Shown one piece after another: positions 1 through 11,670 of a DNA stretch of 64,000 nt. Every line of letters starts with the position of its first letter. The stretch's first letter is position 1. The DNA comes from Proteles cristata cristata. Taxonomy: Eukaryota; Chordata; Mammalia; Carnivora; Hyaenidae. The notes beneath the pieces are model-generated. The model did not search any database. It worked only from the letters and a program-made list of their open reading frames with translations, and was not told the origin of the DNA. The position numbers and the translations under genes were made by a program. The stretch lies in assembly GCA_017311185.1 (NCBI GenBank), contig JAESUZ010003097.1, positions 1-64,000 of the forward strand, read 5' to 3'.

Positions 1-430
1 TGTTTAGATTTGTTATCTCTTCCCATGTGAATTTTGGTAGTGAGTGTGTGTTTAGGAATTTGTCTATTTTTTCTAAGTTGTCTAATTTGTTGACATATAA
101 TTTTTCATAGTATTCCCTGATAATTGATTGTATTTCTGAGGGGTTGGTTGTAATAATTCCATTTTCATTCATGATTTTGTCTATTTGAGTGCTCTCTTTT
201 TTCTAGTTTAGAAGCCTGGCTAGACGTTTGTCAATTTTGTGTATTTTTTCAAAAAAACAACTCTTGGTTTCTTTGATCTGTTCAAATGTTTTTTTGGTTT
301 CTACATTTTTATTTCTGCCCTGATTTTTATTATTTCTAATCTCCTACTGGGTTTGGAATGCTCTTGTTGCTCTTTCTAGTTCCTTTACATGCACTGTTAG
401 ATTTTGTATTGGGCCTTTTCTAATTTCTTT

Positions 431-633
431 TTTTTTTTAATTTTTATTTATTTTTGAGACAGAGTGTGGGTGGGGGAGGGGCAGAGAGAGGGAGACACAG
501 ATTCCGAAGCAGGCTCCAGGTTCTGAGCTAGCTGTCAGCACAGAGTCCGACATGGGGCTTGAACCCACGAACTGTGAGATCATGACCTGAGCTGAAGTCG
601 GACACTTAAGTGACTGGGCCACCCAGGTGCCCC
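431..633 (-). mobile_element. SINEC_Fc-type SINE (older subfamily)
   Basis: Inverted CAN SINE with poly-T at the left and the tRNA-like head (ccacccaggtgcccc) at the right. TSD ttctaatttcttt at 418-430 and 634-646. The body reads gagctagctgtcagcac, the older form. Inserted in the L1-A ORF2 linker. Confidence 0.9.
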
Positions 634-1860
634 TTCTAATTTCTTTAAATAGGCCTGGAGTGCAATGTACTTTCTTCTTAGGACTGCCTTTGCCACATCC
701 CATAGAGGTTGTAATGTTGTATTCTCAGTTTCATTTCTTTCCATAAATTTTTAAATTTCTTCTCTAATTGCCTGATTGGCCCATTCGTTCTTTAGTAGGG
801 TGTTCTTTAACCTCCATGTTTTTGAAGGTTTTCCAGACTTCTTCCTGTGATTGATTTCGAGTTTCATAGCATTGTGATCTAAAAGTGTGCATGGTATTGC
901 CTCAATTATTTTATATTTCTTGAGGGCTGCTTTATGTCTCAGCATGTGATGTATCTTGGAGAATGTGCCATGCGCACTTGAGAAGAAAGTGAATTCCCTG
1001 GCCTCAGGATGTAGAGTTCTAAATATGTTTGTCAAATCTATTTGGTACAATGTGACATTCACGTGCATTGTTTCTTTAGTGATTTTCTGTCTACTTGATC
1101 TATCCATTGCTCTAAGTGGAGTATTAAAATCTCATGTTATTGGCACATTCTTATCTGTAATATTGTTTCTGTTTCTGAATAATTGTTTTATGTATTTATG
1201 TGCTTCCGTATTCGGTAATTAGACATTTATAATTGTTAGCTTTTTCTGATGGATAGACCCTCTAATTATTATATCATGCCCTTCTTCATCCCTTGTTACT
1301 CCCTTTACTTTAAAGTCCCGTTTGTCTAATATAAGTATAGGTATTCTAGCTTTCTTTTGACTTGCAGCAGCATGATAGATATTTCTTCATCCCCTATCTT
1401 TCAATCTGAAGGTGTCCTTTAGTCTAAAGTGAGTTTCTTGTAAACAACAAATAGTTGGATTTTGTTTTCTTATTCATTTTTCTACCCTATGTCTTTTGAT
1501 TGGAGCCTTTAGCCCATTTACATTCAGTGTTATTATTGAAAAATATGGGTTTAGAGTCATTGTGTCCTTTGTAGGATTTATGCATGTGGTGATGTCTCTG
1601 GTATCTTGTGTTCCTTGCAATATTTCCCTCAGAGTGTCCCCCTCAGGATTTCTTGTAGGGCTGGTTTAGTGGTGACAAATTCTTTAGATTTTTGGTTATT
1701 TGGAAAGACTTTTATCTCTCCTTCTATTCTGAATGACAGGGTTGCTGGATAGAGGATTCATGGCTGCATATTTTTTCTTTTCATCATCTTGAAGATTTCT
1801 TGCCATTCCTTTCTGGCTTGCCAAGTTTCAGTCGATAGGTCTGTCACCACTCTGATAGGT

Positions 1861-2058
1861 TTCCCTTTGTATGTTAGGGCCTTTTCTCCCTAGCTGGTTT
1901 CAGAATTCTCACTTTCTTTATATTTGGCAGTTGCACTCTGATATGTCGTGCAGAAGATGCTTCCCTTTGTATGTTAGGGCCCTTTCTCCCTAGCTGGTTT
2001 CAGAATTCTCACTTTCTTTATATTTGGCAGTTGCACTCTGATATGTCGTGCAGAAGAT
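1861..2058. repeat. 100-bp near-perfect direct tandem duplication inside L1-A ORF1
   Basis: The block beginning ttccctttgtatgttagggc occurs at 1861 and again at 1961. I see one mismatch (ccttttctccc versus ccctttctccc) before the copies diverge at about 2058. It lies in the ORF1 C-terminal domain. Other L1 copies in the window (16670-16770, 7030-7140) have the block once. Confidence 0.93.
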
Positions 2059-2898
2059 CGATTCAAGTTAATGTCTGAGGGGAGTTCACTGTGCCTCTTG
2101 GATTTCAATGTCTGTTTCCTTCCCCAGATTGGGGAAGTTCTCTGCTGTAATTTGTTCAAGGACTCCTTGAGCACCTTTCTCTTTCTCTTCTTCTTCTGTA
2201 ATTCCTATGGTATGGATATTGTTCCATTGCTGTTATCGCTGTGCTCTCTAACTCTCCTTTCATGTTCCTGAATCAGTTTATCTCTTTTTTTCTCAAATTG
2301 TGTCTTTTAATTCACCTATTCTCCTTTGTGCCTCTTCAACCTGTGCATTGCATACCTCCAATTTATTATGCATCTCATTTATAGCATTTTTTAATTCATC
2401 ACAACTATATTTAAGCTCCATAGTCTTTGTAGCAATAGTTTCTCTGATGTATTCCATGCCTTTTTCATACCCAGCGATTAATTTTATGTCTCTTATACTA
2501 AATTTTTGTTCACTTATGTTGTTTATATCTGTTTTGAGAAGTTCTTTAGCTGTGATTTATTCCTGGATTTTCTTTGGAGGAGAGTACTTCTGTTTTATCG
2601 TTTTGGATAGCTTTCTGTGTCTTGTTAGTGTTAAAAGCTCATTATACACTCTGCACCTGTGAGTACTACTGTATTAAAGAAGGCTATTTTATTTTTTAAA
2701 ATAGTTTATTGTCAAGCTGGTTGCCACTTAACACTCAATGCTCATCCCCACAAGCTCCCTCCTCCATGCCCATCTCCCCGCTGCCCCCCACCCATCCATC
2801 AGTCCTCAGTTTGTTCTCAGCATTCAAGAGTCTCTCTTGGTTTGCCTCACTCCCTTTCCCTCACCATTTCCCCCCTTCTTCTCCCACATTGTCCTCAG

Positions 2899-5800
2899 TT
2901 AAGTTCCTCCTAATCCTCCTATACGTCCAAACATATGATATTTGTCCTTCTCTGCCTGCCTTATTTCGCTCAGCATAACACCCTCAAGGTCCACCCATGT
3001 TGCTACACATGGCCAGATTGCATTCTTTCTCATTGCCATGTAGTATTCCATGGTATAGATAAACCACATCTTCTGGATCCATTAATCCGTTGATGGACAC
3101 TTAGGCTCTTTCCATGTTTTGGCTATTGTTGAGAGTGCTGCTATGAACATTGTGGTCCATGTGCTCCTATGCATCAGCACTCCTATATCCCTTGGGTAAA
3201 TTCCCCTATTGCTGGGTCATAGGGGAGTTCAATTGTTAATTTTTTGAGGAACCTCCACACTGTTATCCAGAGGGGCTGTACCAGCTTACTTTCCCACCAG
3301 CAGTGTAGGAGGGTGCCCTTTTCTCCACATCCTCGCCAGCATCTAGAGTACTCTGCTTTGCTCATTTTAGCCACTCTGGCTGGTGTGAGGTGATATCTCA
3401 GTTTCGTTTAGATTTGTATTTCCCTGATGAGGAGGAATGCAGAACATTGTTTCCTGTGTCTGTTGGCCATCTGGATGTCCTCTTTGGAGAAATGTCTGTT
3501 CATATCTTTTGCCCGTTTCTTCACTGGGTTGTTTGTTTTTCAGGTGTGGAGTTTGATGAGTTCCTTGTAGATTCTGGATATCAACCCTTTCTCTGATATG
3601 TCATTTGCAACTATCTTTTCCCATTCCGTTGGTTGCCTAATAGTTTTGTGGGTTGTCTCCTTTGCCATGCAGAAGCATTTGATCAGATGAGGTCCCAATA
3701 GTTTATATTTGCTCTTGATTCCCTTGCTTTTGGGGATGTGTCAAGTAAGAAGTTGCTGCGGTGGAGGTCAAAGAGGTTGTTTCCTGCTTTCTCTTCTAGG
3801 GTTTTGATGGTTTCTTGTCTCACGTTCAGGTCCTTTCTCCATTTTGAGTTTATTTTTGTGTATGGTTTGAGAAATTGATCTAGTTTTATTCTTTTGCATG
3901 TTGCTGTCCATTCTCCCAACACTATCTGTTAAAAAGCCTTTTCCCCCCCATTGGCTATTCTTTCCTTCTTTGTCAAACATTAGTTGGCTGTATACCTTTG
4001 GGTCCACTTCTGAGTTCTCAATTCTGTTCCATTGGTCTATGTGTCTATTTTTGTGCCAATACCATCGTGTCTTGATGATGACAGCTTTGTAGTAGAGGCT
4101 AAAGTCTGGGATGGTGATATCTCCCGTTTTGGTTTTATTCTTCAATATTACTTTGGCTATTCTGGGTCTTTTGTGGTTCCATACAAATATTAGGATACTT
4201 TGTTCTAGTTTTGAGAAATATGCTGGTGCAATTTTGATTGGGATTGCATTGAATGTGTAGCTTGCTTTCAGTAGTAATGACATTTTCACTATATTTATTC
4301 TTCCTATCCATGAGCATGGAATGTTTTTCCATTTCTTTGTGTCTTCTTCAATTTCCTTCATAAGGTTCTATAGTTTTCATCATACAGATCTCTTGTATGC
4401 TTTGTTACGTTTATTCCTAGGTATTTTATGGTTTTTTTGTGCAATTGTGAATGGGATCAGTTTCCTGATTTTTCTTTCTGTTGCTTCACTATTGGTGTAT
4501 AAAAATGCAACCAATTTCTATACGTTGATTTTGTACCCTCTAACTTGGCTGATTCTTGGATCAGTTCTAGTGGGCTTCTGGTGGAGTCTGTCTGGTTTTC
4601 TATGTAGAGTATCATGTCGACTGCGAAGAGTCGAAGTTTGACTTCCTCTTTGCCAATTTCTGATGCCTTTATTTCCTTTTGTTAGCTGATGGCTGATACT
4701 AGGTCTTCCAGCACTATGTTAAACAGCAGTGGTGAGAGTGGACATCCCTGTCGTGTTCCTAATCTCAGGGGTAAAGCTGTCTGTTTTTCCCCATTGTGGG
4801 TGATGTTATCTGAGTTCGTCTCATAGACGGCTTTTATGATATTTAAGTAGGTTCCTTCTATCCCGACTTTATCGACAGTGTTTATTAAGAAGGGATGCTG
4901 TATTTTGTCCAATGCTTTTTCTGCATCTATCGGCAGGATCATATGGTTTTTATCTTTTCTTTTCTTGATGTGATGGAAACCATTGATTGATTTGCGAATG
5001 TTGAACCAGCCCTGTAACCCAGAAATGAATCCCACTTGATATGGCTGGATGATTCTTTTTATGTGCTGCTGGATTCGATTTGCAAGGATATTGTTGTGGA
5101 TTTTTGCATCTGTATTCATCAAGGATATTGGACTGTAGTTCCTTTTTTTTTTTTTTTCTGTGTCTCTGGCTTGGGAATCAGAGTGATAGAGTGATGCAGG
5201 CTTCATAAAATGAGTTTGGGAGTTTTCCTTCGCTTTCTATTTTTTGGAATAGCTTGAGAAGAATTGGTATTAATTCTATTTTAATTATCTGGTAGAATTT
5301 CCTAGGGATGCCATCAGGTCCAGAGATATTATTTGTTGGGAGATTTTTGATAACTGATTTGATTTCTTCTCTAGTTATGGGTCTGTTCAGTTTTCCTATC
5401 TCTTCCCGTGTGAATTTTGGTAGTGAGTGTGTGTTTAGGAATTCGTCCATTTCTTCTAAGTTGTCCAAATTTTGGCATATAACTTTTCATAGTATTCCCT
5501 GATAACTGTCTGTATTTCTGAGGGGTTGGTTGGAATCAGTCCATTTTCATTCATAGTTTTGTCTATTTAGGTGCTTTATCTTTTTTTTGGGGGGAAGCCT
5601 GCTTAGAGGTATGTAAATTTTGTACATTTTTTCAAAAAAACAACTTTTGTTTTCAGTGATCTGTTCCATTGTTTCTTTGGTCTATGTTGTTTATTTCTGC
5701 TCTAATTTTTACTATTTGTCTTCTTCTACTCGGTTCAGGGCATTCTTGTTGCTCTGTCTCTAGTTCCTTTAGGTCAGCTGTTAGATGTTGTACTTGTGCT

Positions 5801-6757
5801 TTTTCTAATTTCTTGAAATAGGCTTGGAGTGCAATGTACTTTCCTCTTAGGACTGCCTTTGCCGCATCCCATAGATTTTCGATTGTTGTGTTTTCATTTT
5901 CATTTGTTTCCATAAATGTTTTTAATTTCATCTCTAATTGCCTGATTGGCCCATTCATTCTTTAGTAGGGTGTTCTTTAACCTCCATGTGTTTGGAGGTT
6001 TTCCAGATTTCTTCCTGTGATTGATTTCAAGTTTCAAAGCATTATGATCTGAGAGTGTGCATAGTATGATCTCATTGCTTTTATATTTATTTAGGACTGT
6101 TTTATGTCCCAGTATGTGATTGATCTATCTTGGAGAATGTGCCATGTGCACTTGAGAAGAAACTGAATTCCACGGCCTCAGAATGCAGAGTTCTAAATAT
6201 ATCTGTCAGATCCATCTGGTCCATTGTTATCATTCAAGTCCATTATTTCCTTAGAGATTTTCTGTCTGGTTGATGTATCCATTGTTGTAAGCAGAGTGTT
6301 GAAGTCCCCTGCTATTAGCACATTCTAATCTATAAGCTTGCTTCTGTTTGTGATTAATTGTTTTAGATATTTAGGTGCTCCCATATTCGGTGCATAGACA
6401 TTTATGATTGTTAGTTCTTCCTGATGGATAGACATTTTAATTATTATGTAATGCCCTTCTTCATCTCTTGTTATTGTCTTTAATTTAAAGTCCAGTTTGT
6501 CTGATACAAATACAGCTACTCCAGCTTTCCTTTGATTTCCAGTAGCATGGTATATATTTCTCCATCCCCTTACTTTTAATCTGAAGGTATCTTCCAGTCT
6601 AAAATGAGTTTCTCGTAGACAGCATATAGATGCATTTTGGTTTTTTTATTAATTCTGCTACCGTATTTCTTTTGATTGTAACATTTTGCCCATTTACATT
6701 TAATGTTATTATTGAAATATGTGTGTTTAGAGTCTTTGTATCCTTTGTAGGGTTCAC
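2899..6757 (-). pseudogene. L1-B ORF2 pseudogene (endonuclease - reverse transcriptase - Cys-rich)
   Basis: The expected length is preserved (about 3.86 kb), with an N-terminal APE-type endonuclease (about 6757-6000), reverse transcriptase (about 5470-4400) and a C-terminal region with the CxxxC...H...C cluster near 3300-3350. The start codon is GTG at 6755-6757 where its relatives have ATG. The sequence after it, (V)NPTKDTKTLNTHIS, then SIITLNVNG, is typical of the ORF2 start. Open pieces such as 5178-5468 (NLPTNNISGPDGIPRKFYQI) and 4682-5206 ([20 protein letters not shown]) are separated by frameshifts. The RT catalytic motif FADD reads FAVD at 4616-4627, which would abolish polymerase activity even if the frames were intact. 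Confidence 0.88.
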
Positions 6758-6789
6758 GTTTATGGTGGTGTCTCTGGTATCTTTGTTCC

Positions 6790-7924
6790 TTACAATATTT
6801 CCTTCACAGCGTCCCCCTCAGGATTTCTTGTGTGGCTGGCTTAGTGGTGACATATTCTTTCAATTTCTTTTTATTTGGAAAGATTTTTATCTCTCCTTCT
6901 ATTTTGAACGACAGGCTTGCTGGATAGAAGATTCATGGCTGCATATTTTTTCTGTTCATCACATTGAAGATCTCCTGCCATTCCTTTCTGGCCTCCCAAG
7001 TTTCAGTCAATATGTCTGTCACCACTCTGACACGTTTCCCTTTGTATGTTAGGGCCCTTTTCTCCCTAGCTGCTTTCAAAATTCTCTTTGTCCTTGTATT
7101 TTGCCATATTTACTATGGTATGCCGTGCAGAAGGTCGATTCAAATTATGTCTGAGGGACTCCTCTGAGCTTCTTGTATTTCAACGTTTACTTCCTTCTCC
7201 AGGTTGGGTAACTCCTCTGCTATAATTTGTTCCCGGACTCCGTCAGCACCTTTCCCTCTCTCTTCCTCTTCTGGGATTCCTATGATACAGATATTGTTGT
7301 GTTTTGCCGTATCGCTGAGCTATCAAACTCTTCATTCTTGTTCCTGGATCAGTTTGTCTTTTTTTTGTCCTCTTCTTATTTTTCTATAATGGTGTCTTCT
7401 AAATCACTTATTCTCCTTTCTGTCTCTTCAATCCGTGCATTGGAGGCCTCAAATTTATTATGTATCTCATTTATATCGCATTTTTAAATTCTTCATGCCT
7501 ATTTTTATTCTTTTTTTAAATATTTTTTATTTATTTCTGGGAGAGAGAGAGAGACAGCGTGAGCAGGGGAGGGTCAGAGAGAGAGGGAGTCACAGGCTGA
7601 AACAGGCTCCAGGCTCTGAGCTGGCAGTCAGCCCAGAGCCCGATGCGGGGCCCGAACCCACGAACCGCGAAATCATGACCTAAGCGAAAGTCGGACGCTT
7701 AACCGACTAAGCCACCCAGGCGCCCCGCCTATTTTTATTCTCCATTTTGTCTGTAGCCATAGTTTCTTTGATGTCCTCCGTGCTTTTTTCAAGCCCACCT
7801 ATTAATTTTATGATTATTATTCTAAAATCTTGTTCAGGTATGCTGCTTATATCTATTTTGAGCAGTTCATTAGCTGTCAATTTTCATGGAATTTCTTTGG
7901 AGGAGAGCTGTTTTGTTTTGTCAT
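6790..7924 (-). pseudogene. L1-B ORF1 pseudogene, split by a SINE
   Basis: ORF1 encodes the L1 RNA-binding chaperone. The ATG (7922-7924) and the stop TAA (6790-6792) can both be placed. Removing the SINE and its TSD copy leaves about 905 bp, close to 300 codons. The C-terminal block around 7000-7100 matches the ORF1 RNA-binding domain, and the coiled-coil part lies around 7230-7480. Inactivated by the SINE at 7512-7726 and by frameshifts. Confidence 0.82.
7512..7726 (-). mobile_element. SINEC_Fc-type SINE (young subfamily) in L1-B ORF1
   Basis: Inverted SINE with a perfect 15-bp TSD gcctatttttattct at 7497-7511 and 7727-7741. It carries the young-subfamily marks ctctgagctggcagtc and aagcgaaagtcggacg. 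Confidence 0.95.
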
Positions 7925-9708
7925 TTTAGTTAGCTTTCTGTCTCTGTGAGTTTTAAAGACTTGTTACGCTCTCTGCACCTGTGAGTGCTGCTGTATCCAA
8001 AAAGACTCTTTGGCTCTCCAGGGCCTATCCTTTCAGAGAGTGTTTTTTGAATGGTATCTCTTGGTCTCTCTTGTTGGGACCTTGGTTATTTTATTTTCCT
8101 ACTCGTAGTGATATTTGGGACTCTCCACCATGTGTACTTTGGCTTGTTTCTTGAGGTAGACCTGGAGAAGAAAACAGACAGACAAACATACAGGGAGCAG
8201 GAGCACACAAACGCACAGGCGAATTCAACTAACATGCGAAGCGAGAGGGAAAATGAAAAAGTTAAGAGAAAAGATGTAGGAGGGAAGACGACTAATGTCG
8301 AATAAAGAATACATAAAAAGGTAAAAAAGAAGATAAGGAAAGGAAAAAAAAAAGAAGAAAACCAAGGGACAAAGAATGGTTTACAGCATATAACTGGAAT
8401 CCCAGGTATAGTTACATAGCCAGGTGTATGCAGTGCTGGTTGAAGAGCATAGGAAAAGAGAGAAGACAGCACAGGGCTGAGACAAAATTGGAAATAGAAT
8501 GAACAAGCAGAAGGGATAAGAAGCTTTTTTCAAAGAGCTAAAGCGTGGAATATGGTTGGATAGGTGAGAGAAGGACGCTGGTGTTATCCAGAGAAACTGT
8601 ATAGTCTAATTACTCCTGAGAGAAAGAGATGAAAAGGTCGGTAGGTGTATAATTTACATCTACAGAGTGGACTAGATGTGACTGTTTAAGTAAGCCGGTG
8701 ACTAGAGTTAATCAGGTCAGTGTTCTGGGAAAAAAAGAAAAAGAAAAAAAAAAGAAGGAAAAAAAAAAGAAAAAAAAAGGGGGGGGGAGGACAGCTCTCT
8801 AGCAGAGTTGGGCGTGGTGTGATCCAGTGCGTCAGGTGGAAGATCTGCCTTAGCCTTTGTGGGGAGGAGAGTGGCGGTGCACCATTCCTTTCTTGAACCT
8901 AGCGCTACCCTCGGTTTTTTGGGTTTGTAAACTCCCCGTGCTGGGTGGCTCTTTAACCCAGACCAGGTCTAGTTTCCTAGTCCCAGCCCTTGTGCCTGAC
9001 TGAAATTGCTGTAGACACAACCTGGCAGGTGATCCCTTCAGGGCAATTCCAAGCCTCTTGCCTAGCCCTGGGGATGGAGCCAGAAGCCGCTACTCCCATT
9101 CCTCCAGGTCAGGTTGGGGAGCTTGGGCGGGGTTTTGCCTGCAGAGCGTGTTTGGCCTGCTGGAGAGAGGGAAACCAGCTCCCTTTTTGTCTCGTCACCT
9201 GAAACATGAACTCACAGGCAAATCTCCCAGTTTTAAGCCATTCGCCTTCTCTCTAGAGTTCCAGCCACCTAGGAGCGCGGAGGTATGCGTGAGGTCTTCC
9301 AGGGATCCAGCCGAGCCAGGAATACAAAGGAGTGGTACTCTAGTGCGCAGCGCTAGACGAGTCGGCGTGCGGGGATCTCCGCTCATGGTCTTTTTGTGCC
9401 CTGAGCGGAGTTTTTTCTGTTTCTGAGCGACAGGGACCATATCTTGAGTAGTTTTGGACTCTCTCTTTTTCCCCTTTCACTCCCCGCAGAGGGAGATTGC
9501 CCCCGTCTCTCCTCTCTAATCCTGGCCCGATTTTATCTTCCCCAGTTCGTACTCACGTTAGAAGGCTTTCTCAGGGGATTCTGCGTCCTTCCTCTTCCAA
9601 TGTCTTGGGTTCTGTAAGGTTTCCTATGGCTTCAGATCTTTTCCGTGAGAGATATGGGGGCGAGTGCAATGCATGGAGCTCCCTACCATTCCGCCATCTT
9701 GCCCCTCC
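7925..9708 (-). promoter_or_regulatory. L1-B 5' UTR / internal promoter region
   Basis: About 1.78 kb between the 5' end and the ORF1 ATG. The distal half (8800-9700) is comparatively GC- and CpG-rich, as expected for L1 promoters. The 5' terminus carries CCGCCATCTTG at 9691-9701, an intact match to the YY1-type core found at mammalian L1 5' ends. A purine tract on the + strand at 8730-8791 (A/G only, ending in a G run) is also present in the L1-E 5' UTR at about 18120-18175, so it belongs to the family. Confidence 0.7.
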
Positions 9709-9717
9709 AAGAAGGCT

Positions 9718-10526
9718 CTTTGTCCAGGGCCTCTCCACTCAGGAAGTGTTCCTTGAATGGTGTCTCTTGGTCTCTCTTGTTGAGACTTTATTTTATGTCC
9801 CTACTCGTAGTGGTATTTGCGACTCTCCACCATGTGTACTTTGGCTCATTTCTTGTGGTAGCCTATTTTGGGTCAGATTTCCCTGTGCCATAGGCGTAGC
9901 CAAGGTGGGCTGTACTGTACATCCCAAACCAGGCATCGTTTCCAGATGTTAGTCCCTGCACCCCATTGATATCGCTTGAAATTTAACCCAGAATGCCAAG
10001 TCCCTCTGAGCAGTTTCAAGCCTCTTGCCTCCCTACTGAGAATCAAGCCAAGCCAGAAGAGCGGTGGTGAGCCATAAGAGCTGAGGGTTCCCTTCCAGGT
10101 CAAGCTGGCTCATGAACAGAGGTTCGGGTTTTCCCGGGGTCACCTGGGACCAGTGCATCCCATTCAGGGTCAGCTGGAGGACAGGAAACTGGATCTCTCT
10201 GTGTCCTGAGTCGAGGTTTTTCTCTTCCCCAGTGTCAGAGACTGTGTCTTGAGTAGTTTCGGCCGCTCTTTCTTTTCCCCTAAACTCACCACGGCTCCCT
10301 GCAAAGGGGGCTTCCTCACCTCCCTCGTGTCTCCGTTCCTAGCCCGTTTTTATCTTCCCCAGTTTGCACTCATGCTGTAAAGTTTTCGAAGAGGACTCTG
10401 TATCTTTTTCCTCCCAAACTCCTGGATTCTGTAAGGGATCTATGGCTTCAGGCCTTCTCTATTTGAAAGACGGGGGTGAGTGAAATGTACGGATCTCTCT
10501 ACTTCTCCACCATCTTGCCTCCCTCC
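9718..10526 (-). mobile_element. L1-A, 5' UTR continuation and 5' end
   Basis: This stretch resumes L1-A where L1-B interrupted it. It opens with the same sequence block (ggcctctccactcagg...) that L1-B carries near 8020, and ends in ccaccatcttgcctccctcc, the reverse complement of the carnivore L1 5' end. It lacks the roughly 570-bp segment present in L1-B at about 8160-8730, so its 5' UTR is a different and older type. The CpG of the YY1-like core at the 5' end has decayed (CCACCATCTT instead of CCGCCATCTT). Confidence 0.8.
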
Positions 10527-10705
10527 AAAACTTACCAATTTTTTAAGTGACTTTTTTATTCTCCAAAGGACTATAGTCTATGAAACCTACTTGTTTTATT
10601 TATTATTTCATTTAAATTTTCTTTGTTTGTCACTTCTGTCTATACCCTGAAATTTTCTTAAAATATATTCTCATAACTTTCAGAAGAAAGGAGAAATTTA
10701 AAAAC
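10527..10705. repeat. Copy 1 of a ~175-bp dispersed duplicate (non-L1)
   Basis: Starts aaaacttaccaattttttaa and ends near cagaagaaaggag. A second copy in the same orientation lies at 12360-12530. It immediately abuts the L1-A 5' end. Confidence 0.75.
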
Positions 10706-10964
10706 CTTAAAGTAGTAATTAGTGGTATACTTACTTAGGTTAATTGTAATATGTTTTCAGTTCTTCTAATAAAGGTTTACATGATTTTAGGATTTATAAA
10801 AAATCAGTGAAAGCCAAAGTGAACCACAATATTTTAAATATTTAAGAAAATTTTAAACCAACAAAATGCAATATGTTCTTCTCAGAAAAAAGGTAATAAG
10901 AGACTGTGGTATAAACTAAACCTCTGAAAATCTAGTTTTAATATTTTTTTTAAATTGAGAGTGA
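10706..10964. other. AT-rich unique sequence
   Basis: No open frame, splice signal or repeat that I can name. It is probably ancestral intron sequence between two L1 fragments. Confidence 0.5.
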
Positions 10965-11600
10965 CATCAGCATGATGGTGGAATAGGAGTCCCTAGAAAC
11001 TTCTCCCTGCCCTCCCCCCTCCCGGGATGCCAATTCTACAGCAAAACACAGGTAAGTTCCTTTTGTAAGAAATCAAGAAGCAAGTTAGAGGTTCTTGCAC
11101 TCAGAGCAAGTGTGAAAGTAGCCTCATTGAAAGTGGTAAGAAAATTTGATTTCTTTGGCTATTCATTCATTCATTCATTTCTTTGGCTATACTATTTCAT
11201 TGGCACAGCATTATACTTTTGGGAGGAAACCCTTAGATCTCAGTTTCTTCCTGAAGAGGATAAGAGATGTACCAAATAACCACTATCCCAACTTTTTGAG
11301 GTGCTGGCAATGAACTGGTTTCTATCTCACCTGTCTCTGGATCTAATGGGATGCCAAATATACTAGAACTCTGAGAGCAAGAAAAAACAAAGGAAAGAAC
11401 ACACCCAAACTCGTTATTAGAGGGCAGCATTACTCTCATACCAAATCTAGACAAAGGCACTATAAGAAAACTACAGACCAATAACCCTGATGAATATAGA
11501 TGCAAAAATCTTCAAACAATTAGGAGCAAACTGAATTCAACAGCCTATTAAAAGGTTCATAAATCATAACCAAGTTGGATTTATCCTGGGATGCAAGAAT
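10965..11600 (+). mobile_element. L1-F, old plus-strand L1: 5' end fused to ORF2 RT (internal deletion)
   Basis: Begins gagtgacatcagcatgatgg, an older mammalian L1 5' terminus. 5' UTR-like sequence runs to about 11375 and is then joined directly to ORF2 reverse transcriptase sequence (ggcagcattactctcatacc, aataaccctgatgaatatag), skipping ORF1 and the endonuclease. ORF2 continues at 12795-13098 and 13583-13945 after later insertions. Confidence 0.7.
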
Positions 11601-11670
11601 TTTTTTGGTGGAGGCAGGCTCCAAATGCTCTTTATTTTTTATTTAATTTTATTTCTTTTATTTTTTTTAA

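Larger units (their letters stand above)
1..2685 (-). mobile_element. L1-A, 3' portion (ORF2 start, ORF1), enters from the left edge
   Basis: Minus-strand L1. Reading right to left: ORF1 (about 2600 to 1600), the ORF2 endonuclease domain (about 1550 to 750) and the linker into reverse transcriptase (to position 1). Residues such as DLTNIFRTLHPEAREF (about 1000-1060) and the DHNAMKLEINH segment near 860 mark the endonuclease. The element is interrupted at 2685 by L1-B and resumes at 9718, where its 5' UTR lies. The usual ORF1 start context (TTTCGTCAT on the + strand) is mutated near 2600 to TTATCGTT, so the start codon is gone. A SINE sits at 431-633 and a 100-bp tandem duplication lies in the ORF1 C-terminal region. 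Stops occur throughout; it is a fossil. Confidence 0.85.
2686..9708 (-). mobile_element. L1-B, full-length (7.0 kb) but inactive LINE-1
   Basis: Complete minus-strand L1 inserted into the L1-A 5' UTR, flanked by TSD aagaaggct (2677-2685 and 9709-9717). From its 5' end: 5' UTR 9708-7925, ORF1 7924-6790, ORF2 6757-2899, 3' UTR 2898-2686 ending in a short T-rich (poly-A) tract. It is L1-type non-LTR retrotransposon DNA; when active such elements copy themselves by target-primed reverse transcription. Here ORF1 carries a SINE and ORF2 has lost its ATG, has frameshifts and has a substituted catalytic residue. Confidence 0.9.

Noticed and set aside
4682..6000. Open frames with strong reverse-transcriptase and endonuclease similarity, here and at many other places
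   Set aside because: They are fragments of L1 ORF2, broken by shifts and stops, not host genes or a bacterial-type retron.
7640..7726. tRNA-like sequence with A- and B-box matches (TGGCTTAGTCGG, GGTTCG)
   Set aside because: It is the tRNA-Lys-derived head of a SINE with a TSD and tail, not a tRNA gene; the same holds for all other copies.
8990..9952. Longer + strand open frames in GC-rich DNA
   Set aside because: They are antisense to the L1-B and L1-A 5' UTRs; GC-rich sequence with few stops explains them.
9718..10526. Possible tandem promoter duplication of one L1, as known for rodent L1 monomers
   Set aside because: The TSD aagaaggct and continuity with 2685 show it is the outer element's own 5' UTR.
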